A stretch of 14,927 bases of DNA from positions 1 through 14,927 of the forward strand of contig ONOZ01000042.1 in NCBI GenBank assembly GCA_900319595.1, given 5' to 3'. Position numbers and translations under genes: made by a program. Positions 7,382 through 13,024 of the stretch are shown here, one piece after another. A model generated the notes under the pieces. It did not search any database. It saw only the letters and a list, made by a program, of their open reading frames with translations, and was not told where the DNA came from. The first letter of the stretch is position 1. Every line of letters begins with the position of its first letter. The stretch is from an uncultured Bacteroidales bacterium. Lineage in GTDB: Bacteria > Bacteroidota > Bacteroidia > Bacteroidales > P3.

Positions 7382-7831
7382 ATGAAAAAATATGTTTTAA
7401 TATTTGCGTTAGCGGGAGTTATGTTTGCTTGCACGGGTACAAAAAAATCTGCCTACAAATCAGTAGATGCAAGAGATGTGCCTGAGCGTTATATAAATGA
7501 TTTCACCAAAAGACGTCCAGAGGTTAAGGATGTTCGTTGGGAAATGGCAGACAGTACGACTTATTTTGCTAATTTTCAATCTAATGGCAATGATTGCATA
7601 ATTAAATTCACCAAAAATTCTACCGGCATATATTATGTTATTCCTAATGAGTATATTCCTACTGACATTACAGATTACTTGAGAGATAACTATGCTAACT
7701 ACAAATTGCAAAAGGCATATATTACTGATATAAAGAATGTTAAATGTTACGAAATTCATATTGCAAACAAAACGGAGTCTAAAAAATTACAATTTGATTT
7801 GCAAGGTAATTTCAACAAAGTTATAGAATAA
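7382..7831 (+). CDS. PepSY-like putative lipoprotein
   Basis: The 149-aa product starts MKKYVLIFALAGVMFAC, a lipoprotein-type signal with Cys17 as the probable lipidated residue; the lipobox MFAC is imperfect at -3. The mature part has the pattern of Bacteroidota PepSY-like (DUF2874-type) domains: VPERYINDFTKRRPEVKDVRW, YFANFQSNGNDCIIKFTKN, IPTDITDYLRDNY, then YEIHI and LQFDLQGNF. Such proteins are exported; their role is not well defined. The frame is open back to 7307, overlapping the permease gene. That start would hide the signal peptide and lie upstream of the TAnnTTTG promoter, so 7382 is chosen. It is apparently monocistronic, with a strong terminator 52 bp downstream. Confidence 0.82.
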   Translation: MKKYVLIFALAGVMFACTGTKKSAYKSVDARDVPERYINDFTKRRPEVKDVRWEMADSTTYFANFQSNGNDCIIKFTKNSTGIYYVIPNEYIPTDITDYLRDNYANYKLQKAYITDIKNVKCYEIHIANKTESKKLQFDLQGNFNKVIE

Positions 7832-7882
7832 GAAAATTCCCGTGCAATAATATTGCAAAAGAATTTAATTTTTTTCATTTTG

Positions 7883-7937
7883 AGAGCCGAAACTTATACT
7901 TATTGTTTAGTTTCGGTTCTATTTTATTATTATTTTA
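7883..7937 (+). terminator. Intrinsic terminator of the PepSY-like lipoprotein gene
   Basis: Bases 7883-7894 pair with 7909-7920 in a 12-bp stem (core GCCGAAACT / AGTTTCGGT, one G-U pair) with a 14-nt loop. A T-rich tail broken by single A residues follows (7921-7937). Confidence 0.8.
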
Positions 7938-7944
7938 ACAACAT

Positions 7945-7978
7945 CAAAAAATATCGGCTACTATCAAGCAACCGATAT
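7945..7978 (-). terminator. Intrinsic terminator of the thrS-infC-rpmI-rplT-rplS operon
   Basis: On the minus strand ATATCGG (7978-7972) pairs with CCGATAT (7957-7951). An inner 5-bp extension (TTGCT/AGTAG with two G-U pairs) closes a TGAT tetraloop, making a 12-bp stem followed by T6. It lies 26 bp after the rplS stop and faces the lipoprotein terminator. Confidence 0.82.
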
Positions 7979-8004
7979 CCAAAGTGTATATTAAAAAATG
8001 TGTT

Positions 8005-8364
8005 TTACTTCTTAATAACTTTTTCTTTGATACGAGCACTTTTACCAGAAAGTTGTCTTAAATAGTAAATTCTTGCTCTGCGGACAACGCCGTACTTATT
8101 CACTACAATGTTGTCAATAAAAGGACTATTCATAGGGAAAATTCTCTCAACGCCAACACCGTTAGATATTTTTCTTACAGTGAAAGTATTGTTAGCCTGT
8201 CCTTTATGTCCTTTTATTTGAATAACTATTCCTTGAAATTGCTGGATACGCTCTTTGTTTCCCTCACGTATTTTGTACGCTACTGTAATAGTGTCGCCTG
8301 ATTTAAACTGAGGAAATTCCTTTGCAGGAGACTGACTCTCTATAAATTTCATTAAATCTTCCAT
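8005..8364 (-). CDS. rplS: 50S ribosomal protein L19 (bL19)
   Basis: This 119-aa protein matches bL19 over its length: FKSGDTITVAYKIREGNKERIQQFQGIVI, then FTVRKISNGVGVERIFPMNSP, NKYGVVRRARIYYLR and the basic C-terminus GKSARIKEK. L19 sits at the 30S-50S interface. The ATG at 8364 gives MEDLMKF; an internal Met5 is possible, but the longer form fits the family N-terminus. It is last in the thrS operon, 75 bp after rplT. In many bacteria rplS is instead with rpsP-rimM-trmD, so this placement is notable. The rplT-rplS spacer holds a large inverted repeat, and a terminator follows the stop. Confidence 0.97.
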   Translation of the reverse strand: MEDLMKFIESQSPAKEFPQFKSGDTITVAYKIREGNKERIQQFQGIVIQIKGHKGQANNTFTVRKISNGVGVERIFPMNSPFIDNIVVNKYGVVRRARIYYLRQLSGKSARIKEKVIKK

Positions 8365-8386
8365 CTCTGTTTTCTCTACTATTTTC

Positions 8387-8428
8387 TTATTCGATATTTG
8401 GCTATCTTTTTCAAAGCCGTTCGAATAA
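8387..8428 (-). repeat. Nested inverted repeat in the rplT-rplS spacer
   Basis: TTATTCGA (8387-8394) and TCGAATAA (8421-8428) are perfect 8-bp complements. Inside them GGCT (8400-8403) and AGCC (8415-8418) can form a second 4-bp stem. There is no T run after it on the minus strand, so it is not a terminator. It could fold in the mRNA 22 nt before the rplS ATG and influence L19 translation, or be an mRNA processing site; this is inference. Confidence 0.5.
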
Positions 8429-8439
8429 AGGTTACACTA

Positions 8440-8787
8440 CTATTTTTTAACTGTTTTAACTACTGCACTAAATACTTGTGGGTCGTTCATAGCAAGGTCT
8501 GCTAATACTTTTCTGTTTAGTGCTATGTTATTTTTATGCAACAAGCCCATAAAAACTGAATAAGAAATTTCGTTTTGACGACAAGCGGCGTTTATACGGT
8601 TAATCCACAAAGCACGAAATTCTCTTTTCTTTACCTTACGGTCTCTGAATGCATACGTTTGACCTTTTTCCCATTTGTTTTTTGCTACAGTCCAAACGTT
8701 TTTACCTCTTCCCCAATAACCTTTTGTGCGGTTAAGGATTTTCTTTCTTCGCTGTCTTGATGCAACAGCATTTACACTTCTTGGCAT
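8440..8787 (-). CDS. rplT: 50S ribosomal protein L20 (bL20)
   Basis: This 115-aa protein is typical bL20: a very basic N-terminal extension (MPRSVNAVASRQRRKKILNR), GYWGRGKNVWTVAKN, AFRDRKVKKREFRALWI and NRINAACR. The C-terminal globular part (about residues 60-115) in E. coli also binds its own mRNA to repress rpmI-rplT. L20 is an early 23S rRNA assembly protein. The ATG is at 8787. The 107-bp spacer from rpmI is long for a ribosomal protein pair and holds an inverted repeat, a candidate autoregulatory site. The ribosome-binding site is A-rich without a clear Shine-Dalgarno sequence. Confidence 0.97.
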   Translation of the reverse strand: MPRSVNAVASRQRRKKILNRTKGYWGRGKNVWTVAKNKWEKGQTYAFRDRKVKKREFRALWINRINAACRQNEISYSVFMGLLHKNNIALNRKVLADLAMNDPQVFSAVVKTVKK

Positions 8788-8812
8788 TTTACTTTTGTTT
8801 TGTTTTTTTTTA

Positions 8813-8849
8813 TATCAGCGACAAATTCTTTTTGTACTTAATACTGATA
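8813..8849 (-). repeat. Nested inverted repeat in the rpmI-rplT spacer
   Basis: Outer arms TATCAG (8813-8818) and CTGATA (8844-8849) and inner arms ACAAA (8821-8825) and TTTGT (8831-8835) form a hairpin with a 2/8-nt internal loop and a 5-nt apex. No T run follows on the minus strand. It ends 26 nt upstream of the rplT ATG. Its position and asymmetric internal loop make it a candidate L20-binding control element, not proven. Confidence 0.45.
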
Positions 8850-8894
8850 CAATGGTTAATAAACTTTTTTACCCTTGTGCTTTTTTGGTTAAGA

Positions 8895-9089
8895 TTAAAT
8901 TCCTAACATTTCGCTCAACACTTTTTGGTCTGCTTTAGACACGGTTGAGTAAGCACATAATACTCTCTTTCTCTTATTTGACTTCTTAGTCAAAATGTGA
9001 GAATGATAAGCATGTCTTCTTTTCAATTTACCTGATGCAGTTACTGTAAATCTCTTTTTTACAGATGATCTGGTTTTTGTTTTTGGCAT
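8895..9089 (-). CDS. rpmI: 50S ribosomal protein L35 (bL35)
   Basis: This 64-aa protein is typical bL35: MPKTKTRSSVKKRFTVTASG at the start, then KLKRRHAYHSHILTKKSNKRKR in the basic middle, ending VSEML-type (KVLSEMLGI). The ATG at 9089 is preceded by AGAGGA, a modest ribosome-binding site. It follows infC by 99 bp and precedes rplT, the standard infC-rpmI-rplT order, and is probably co-transcribed from the thrS promoter. Confidence 0.97.
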   Translation of the reverse strand: MPKTKTRSSVKKRFTVTASGKLKRRHAYHSHILTKKSNKRKRVLCAYSTVSKADQKVLSEMLGI

Positions 9090-9168
9090 TTTTATGTCCT
9101 CTTTTTTTGTTGTTAATAAATTTGTTTATATATCAATAACGTTTCTACAACGTCAATTTTTTGTCTTT

Positions 9169-9188
9169 ATTATATTATATTATATTAT
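9169..9188. repeat. Four perfect tandem copies of ATTAT abutting the infC stop codon
   Basis: ATTAT is repeated exactly four times in 20 bp and ends one base before the infC stop (9189-9191). It falls in the infC-rpmI spacer, upstream of the rpmI ribosome-binding site in the mRNA. It is probably a simple low-complexity repeat. Confidence 0.7.
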
Positions 9189-9743
9189 TTATTTCTTTTT
9201 TACAGGAGCAATAATCATCAACATCCTCTTACCTTCTAACTTTGGCATTTGTTCTGGCTTGCCATATTCTAACAACGCCTCTGCAAATTTCAAAAGTTTT
9301 TGTTCTCCTTGCTCTTTATAAACTATTGTCCTACCTTTAAAAAACACATCTACTTTAACTTTGTTTCCTTCTGTCAAGAATCTAATTGCGTGTTTTAGTT
9401 TGAAATCAAAATCATGCTCGTCTGTTTGCGGTCCCAATCTAATTTCCTTAACCGACATTTTTACTGCTTTGGCTTTCTTTTCCTTTTCTTTTTTCTTTTG
9501 TTCATAAAGGAATTTTTGGTAATTCATTACCTTGCATACAGGCGGATTTACATTAGGTGAAATCTCTACTAAGTCCAATCCTTGCTCCTCTGCAATAGCC
9601 AAGGCTTCTTTTAGGCTACATATTTTAGGTTCAAAACCCTCTCCGACAACCCTAACAATCGGCTCTTTAATGTTCTCGTTAATCAAGTGAGGCATTTCCT
9701 TTTTCACAGGACCTCTACCACGAGTTTGATTTGTTGTTTCTAT
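9189..9743 (-). CDS. infC: Translation initiation factor IF-3, probable AUA start
   Basis: IF-3 binds the 30S subunit, blocks 50S joining and proofreads start codons. Seen: N-domain HLINENIKEPIVRVV, SLKEALAIAEEQGLDLVEI and NPPVCKVMNYQKFLYEQKK; a Lys/Glu linker; and C-domain VKEIRLGPQTDEHDFDFK with GNKVKVDVFFKGR. The frame has a GTG at 9707 and an ATG at 9695, both with poor ribosome-binding sites. Twelve codons upstream of the GTG is an ATA at 9743, exactly 7 nt after a perfect AAGGAGG (9757-9751). The frame is closed by a TAA five codons before the ATA. The added residues (ETTNQTRGRGPV after the initiator) continue the RGR/PPV-like start I recall for Bacteroidota IF-3. I therefore choose ATA, giving 184 aa. 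Non-canonical starts are the known basis of IF-3 autoregulation (AUU in E. coli). Confidence 0.85.
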   Translation of the reverse strand: METTNQTRGRGPVKKEMPHLINENIKEPIVRVVGEGFEPKICSLKEALAIAEEQGLDLVEISPNVNPPVCKVMNYQKFLYEQKKKEKEKKAKAVKMSVKEIRLGPQTDEHDFDFKLKHAIRFLTEGNKVKVDVFFKGRTIVYKEQGEQKLLKFAEALLEYGKPEQMPKLEGKRMLMIIAPVKKK

Positions 9744-9750
9744 AACTTGT

Positions 9751-9757
9751 CCTCCTT
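9751..9757 (-). promoter_or_regulatory. Strong Shine-Dalgarno sequence of infC
   Basis: The minus strand reads AAGGAGG, with 7 nt (ACAAGTT) before ATA at 9743. It is the only perfect AAGGAGG seen upstream of a gene here, and it decides the infC start, since the GTG at 9707 is 43 nt away. Confidence 0.8.
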
Positions 9758-9780
9758 ATATTTAATAGTTTATACTAATT

Positions 9781-11715
9781 TTATTCTAATTCTTTTCTAA
9801 CTTCCTCTTGTACCAATTTAGCAAAGTCTTCCATCTTCATTGCTCCCAAATCTCCTTTCAAATGCTCACGTACAGATACTAAACCTTCGGCCTCTTCCTT
9901 TTCACCAACTATAAGCATGTAACGAATTTTCTTTATCTCGGCATCACGAATCTTCTTTCCTGTCTTTTCGTTACGATTATCTATCGTACCACGCAAATCT
10001 GCCATATTCAAAGTTTGTCCAACTTGTTTAGCATACTGCTCATATTTTTCGCTAATTGGAAGAATAATATACTGGTCAGGTGTTAGCCACAAAGGAAACT
10101 CTCCTGCTGTATGCTCCAACAAAACTGCTACAAATCTTTCCATAGAACCGAAAGGAGCTCTGTGAATCATTACAGGACGATGTTTTTGATTATCTGCACC
10201 AATATATTCTAAGTTAAAACGCTCAGGCAAATTGTAATCCACTTGAATTGTACCTAATTGCCAACTTCTACCCAAGGCATCTTTTACCATAAAATCCAGT
10301 TTAGGTCCATAGAAAGCAGCCTCGCCAGTTTCAGTTACAGCATTCAACCCTTTTTCTGCTACACTTTCTATAATTGCATTCTCAGCCTTGTCCCAAACTT
10401 CGTCCGTACCAATATATTTTTCTTTATTATTTGGGTCGCGTAAAGAAATTTGTGCTGTAAAATTCTCAAATTTTAATGTTTTGAATATATAAAGCACAAT
10501 ATCTATTACCTTACAAAATTCTTCTTTAATTTGGTCTTGCGTACAGAATATATGAGCATCATCTTGTGTAAATGAACGCACACGAGTCAAGCCATGCAAT
10601 TCGCCACTCATCTCATAACGATAAACTGTACCAAATTCTGCCACACGATAAGGCAAATCCTTATATGATTTTGGCATCAAACGATATATTTCGCAGTGAT
10701 GAGGGCAGTTCATTGGTTTTAGCATATATTCTTCACCTTCTTGCGGAGTTTGTATTGGTTGGAATGAATCCTTACCATATTTTTGGAAATGTCCGCTGGT
10801 TTTATACAAATTCACGTTACCAATATGAGGTGTCATAACTTGTACGTAACCATATTGCTTTTGTACTTTTGCTAAGAAATTCTCTAATCGTTTTCTTAAT
10901 TCTGTACCTTTTGGCAACCACAATGGCAAACCTTGTCCTACGTTTTGAGAAAAAGCAAACAATTCTAATTCTTTTCCTAATTTTCTATGGTCGCGTTTTT
11001 TGGCTTCTTCCAACATTTGCAAATATTCGTCCAACTCTTTCTTTTTAGGAAAAGATATAGCGTACAAACGAGTTAATTGCTTATTGTGTTCATCGCCTCG
11101 CCAATATGCTCCAGCCAAAGAAGTTATTTTAAAAGCCTTGATAGGAGAGAAATCCGACAAGTGAGGCCCACGACATAGGTCTGTAAAATCGCCACTTTCA
11201 TAAAAAGTAATCTTGCCGTCTTCCAAACCCTCAATCAATTCAACTTTATATTGCTCGTTCTTGCTACCAAAATAATCCAAAGCGTCTTGTTTGCTAACTT
11301 CTTTTCTAACAAGTTTAACGCCCTGTTGAACTATTTCAGTCATTTTCTTTTCTATCTTAGCAAAATCTTCTTCTCTTAGAACATCTTCACCGAAATCTAT
11401 ATCATAATAAAAACCTTTTTCAATTGCAGGACCTATACCAAATTTAGCATTAGGATATAGAGCCTGAACTGCAGAAGCCATCAAGTGAGCAGAGGAATGC
11501 CAAAAGGTATGCTTACCATCTTCGTCATTCCAAGTGTTTAGTTTTAGGTTGCAATCGTTAGTTATGGGCATAGACAAATCTTTAATCTCTCCGTCAATAG
11601 TAGCAGACAAAACGTTTCTTGCCAACCCCTCGCTGATTGACTTTGCAACGTCCAATGCTGTTACTCCTGCCTCAAATTGTTTTATGCTTCCGTCCGGTAA
11701 AGTTATATTTATCAT
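9781..11715 (-). CDS. thrS: Threonyl-tRNA synthetase
   Basis: ThrRS charges tRNA-Thr in the cytoplasm. Seen in order: N-terminal TGS domain (MINITLPDGSIKQFEAGVTA), editing domain with HSSAHLMASA and a later TDLCRGPHL, then the class II core with LKPMNCPHHCEIY (zinc Cys), motif 2 region FGTVYRYEMSGELHGLTRVR and TQDDAHIF, KLDFMVKDALGRSWQLGTIQ, motif 3 MIHRAPFGSMERF, and the C-terminal anticodon-binding domain with DNRNEKTGKKIRDAEIKKI. The frame is open to a GTG at 11739 (652 aa). The ATG at 11715 gives 644 aa and the usual MI-x-ITLPDGS start, so it is preferred. It is first in the operon with infC-rpmI-rplT-rplS; a TTG-N19-TACCTTTG promoter lies upstream. No T-box or long leader is present. Confidence 0.96.
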   Translation of the reverse strand: MINITLPDGSIKQFEAGVTALDVAKSISEGLARNVLSATIDGEIKDLSMPITNDCNLKLNTWNDEDGKHTFWHSSAHLMASAVQALYPNAKFGIGPAIEKGFYYDIDFGEDVLREEDFAKIEKKMTEIVQQGVKLVRKEVSKQDALDYFGSKNEQYKVELIEGLEDGKITFYESGDFTDLCRGPHLSDFSPIKAFKITSLAGAYWRGDEHNKQLTRLYAISFPKKKELDEYLQMLEEAKKRDHRKLGKELELFAFSQNVGQGLPLWLPKGTELRKRLENFLAKVQKQYGYVQVMTPHIGNVNLYKTSGHFQKYGKDSFQPIQTPQEGEEYMLKPMNCPHHCEIYRLMPKSYKDLPYRVAEFGTVYRYEMSGELHGLTRVRSFTQDDAHIFCTQDQIKEEFCKVIDIVLYIFKTLKFENFTAQISLRDPNNKEKYIGTDEVWDKAENAIIESVAEKGLNAVTETGEAAFYGPKLDFMVKDALGRSWQLGTIQVDYNLPERFNLEYIGADNQKHRPVMIHRAPFGSMERFVAVLLEHTAGEFPLWLTPDQYIILPISEKYEQYAKQVGQTLNMADLRGTIDNRNEKTGKKIRDAEIKKIRYMLIVGEKEEAEGLVSVREHLKGDLGAMKMEDFAKLVQEEVRKELE

Positions 11716-11759
11716 TATATTGCTTATATTTTCTTTCACTATATTCTAAATTCGGTTTG

Positions 11760-11789
11760 CAAAGGTACAACATTTTTTTGATATAGCAA
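11760..11789 (-). promoter_or_regulatory. Promoter of the thrS operon
   Basis: On the minus strand TTG (11789-11787), 19 bp, then TACCTTTG (11767-11760). Both halves fit the Bacteroidota consensus. The predicted transcript starts about 40 nt before the thrS ATG at 11715. Confidence 0.75.
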
Positions 11790-11837
11790 TAAATATCTTT
11801 AAAAATTTTTTTTATTGTTTTATTTTTTTTGTTTTTG

Positions 11838-11868
11838 TTTGGTAGTTTTGTTTTTTTTCGTAACTTTG
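11838..11868 (+). promoter_or_regulatory. Promoter of the universal stress protein gene
   Basis: TTTG (11838-11841), 19 bp, then TAACTTTG (11861-11868), a full match to the TTTG / TAnnTTTG consensus. It sits in a strongly T-rich strand (11806-11858) and lies 27 bp before the ATG at 11896. The longer frame from 11815 would start upstream of this promoter and is rejected. Confidence 0.8.
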
Positions 11869-11895
11869 CACAAACAAACAAAACGAAAACGAGTT

Positions 11896-12720
11896 ATGGC
11901 AAAAGAGATTATTGTAGGTATAGATTTTTCGAATGCATCTTTGTCTGCTTTAAGACTTGGTGTAGATATAGCAAAACGTACTAATTCTGACATACTTATG
12001 CTTTGGGTACAGACAGCAGAAAAAGATCCTGTGGAAGCAGAGAATACTTTAAAAGAGTTGTCCTCTTCGTTCGTTTCTGCACTTGGAGAGAACAAAATTT
12101 CTTATCAAATTGCACAAGGTAGCAAAGTACATAAGACGATTAACAAAGTTGTTCATGAAAGAAATCCTTATATGTTAGTTGTAGGTACTAATGGCAATAG
12201 TGGTTTTGATGAAAGATTTGCAGGTGCTAATGCTTTCAAAACATTGAGCGACTGTCCTGTCCCTGTTTTACTATTGAGGGAGAATTTTAACTTTAATAAG
12301 CCGTTGGAAAACATAATATTGCCGATAGATTCCACACCAGATACTCGTCAAAAAGTGCCTTGGACGTTGGAGTTTGCAAGAATGTTTCCGAATACTTGTA
12401 TTAGAGTTTTGGGATTGCAGTCATATAGTGGCAAAACAATTAGAGGAGAGGTTGAAGGTTATGTAGATAGTGTTGAGACGTGGTTAAAGCAAAAGGGGTT
12501 GAAATATACAGTAGAGATGAGAGATTCGGACAATTCTACTCTAACGACTTTGGATTATGCAAAAGAAGTAGGAGCAGATTTGATAGTGATTATGACTGAA
12601 CAAGAAAAGACTTTGAGCAATCTGTTCTTTTTGGGACCATACGCACAGCAGATGATAAATTTGTCGCCATATCCCGTTTTGACTATAGCACCAAAGGAAA
12701 TCAATGGGGCAGGTAGATAA
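11896..12720 (+). CDS. Tandem-domain universal stress protein (UspA family)
   Basis: This 274-aa cytoplasmic protein holds two USP folds. Domain 1 (about 1-140) begins AKEIIVGIDFSNASLSALRLG and has the family nucleotide loop VVGTNGNSGFDERFAGANAF, close to G-x2-G-x9-G, so it may bind ATP. Domain 2 (about 144-270) begins LENIILPIDSTPDTRQKV and ends VLTIAP. Its loop (MTEQEKTLSNLFFLGPYAQQ) lacks the glycine pattern, so it probably does not bind ATP. USPs are induced in starvation and stress, but their molecular role is unclear. The ATG at 11896 is chosen over an in-frame upstream start at 11815 because it gives the canonical USP N-terminus and lies just after a consensus promoter. A small ORF starts 10 bp after its stop. 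Confidence 0.9.
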   Translation: MAKEIIVGIDFSNASLSALRLGVDIAKRTNSDILMLWVQTAEKDPVEAENTLKELSSSFVSALGENKISYQIAQGSKVHKTINKVVHERNPYMLVVGTNGNSGFDERFAGANAFKTLSDCPVPVLLLRENFNFNKPLENIILPIDSTPDTRQKVPWTLEFARMFPNTCIRVLGLQSYSGKTIRGEVEGYVDSVETWLKQKGLKYTVEMRDSDNSTLTTLDYAKEVGADLIVIMTEQEKTLSNLFFLGPYAQQMINLSPYPVLTIAPKEINGAGR

Positions 12721-12730
12721 ATAAAGTGAT

Positions 12731-12901
12731 ATGCAAGATAATTTTTTTGTTTTGAGAGATAATAATATTGCATTGAGAGAAGAGTGTAAAAATTACGGAG
12801 ACCAAAATGTAAAAATTTCAGTAGGTTCTGTAAAAATTACGGACAATAATATAATTAATAATATAGAAGATAAAAAAAGACGCGTGTGCGAGATTTTTTA
12901 G
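12731..12901 (+). CDS. Small ORF of unknown function, possibly the 5' half of a frameshifted gene
   Basis: ATG to TAG gives 56 aa (MQDNFFVLRDNNIALREECK at the start, acidic and Asn-rich middle, ending RRVCEIF). I do not recognise it. It begins 10 bp after the universal stress protein stop, as a coupled gene would. An A7 run at 12872-12878 separates this frame from the +1 frame. That frame is open from 12867 to a TGA at 13020-13022, and contains RFFRFYREDCKGHFKAYTTN then PPQSSAAPLPKIMSN. Skipping one A would join them into about 96 aa ending 2 bp before the SPOR gene ATG. Against coding: direct repeats run through it in two different frames, and the C-rich tail has unusual codon use for this genome. 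Confidence 0.25.
   Translation: MQDNFFVLRDNNIALREECKNYGDQNVKISVGSVKITDNNIINNIEDKKRRVCEIF
12785..12843 (+). repeat. Short direct repeats TGTAAAAATT(ACGGA)
   Basis: TGTAAAAATTACGGA occurs at 12785-12799 and again at 12829-12843. The shorter TGTAAAAATT lies between them at 12808-12817. Spacings are 23 and 21 bp, about two helical turns. The core GTAA-AAA-TTAC is a hyphenated palindrome in the two full copies. The copies fall in different codon phases, so the repeat is at DNA rather than protein level. Confidence 0.6.
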
Positions 12902-12970
12902 ATTTTATAGAGAGGATTGTAAAGGACATTTTAAGGCATATACAACTAACATTACGCTAAACAACCAAGA

Positions 12971-13004
12971 AAACCCACCCCAAAGTTCCGCCGCCCCCCT
13001 CCCT
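12971..13004 (+). other. C-rich patch in otherwise AT-rich intergenic DNA
   Basis: Within 34 bases more than half are C, including runs of C4 and C6, and few are G. It lies 21 bp before the SPOR-protein ATG. It may be coding in the +1 frame (PPQSSAAPLP) or a decayed repeat; its origin is not clear. Confidence 0.5.
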
Positions 13005-13024
13005 AAGATAATGAGCAATTGAAA

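Noticed and set aside
7460..7759. Minus-strand open frame of 99 codons
   Set aside because: It is a shadow of the PepSY-like gene on the opposite strand with no promoter or homologous motif.
7853..8065. Plus-strand open frame of 70 codons
   Set aside because: It spans two convergent terminators and the rplS 3' end; no protein-like features.
9695..9707. GTG 9707 or ATG 9695 as infC start
   Set aside because: Neither has a well-placed Shine-Dalgarno sequence, whereas the AUA at 9743 has a perfect one; the upstream residues look family-like.
11716..11739. GTG start of thrS
   Set aside because: The ATG at 11715 gives the conserved TGS-domain start; the extra eight residues are not family-like. 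Not fully excluded.
11815..11895. Longer N-terminus for the universal stress protein
   Set aside because: The extra residues are encoded by the T-rich promoter region, and the consensus promoter lies inside; the USP fold begins at 11896.
11740..11895. T-box or threonine-responsive leader upstream of thrS
   Set aside because: The predicted leader is only about 40 nt and shows no specifier loop or antiterminator; T-boxes are also not expected in this phylum.
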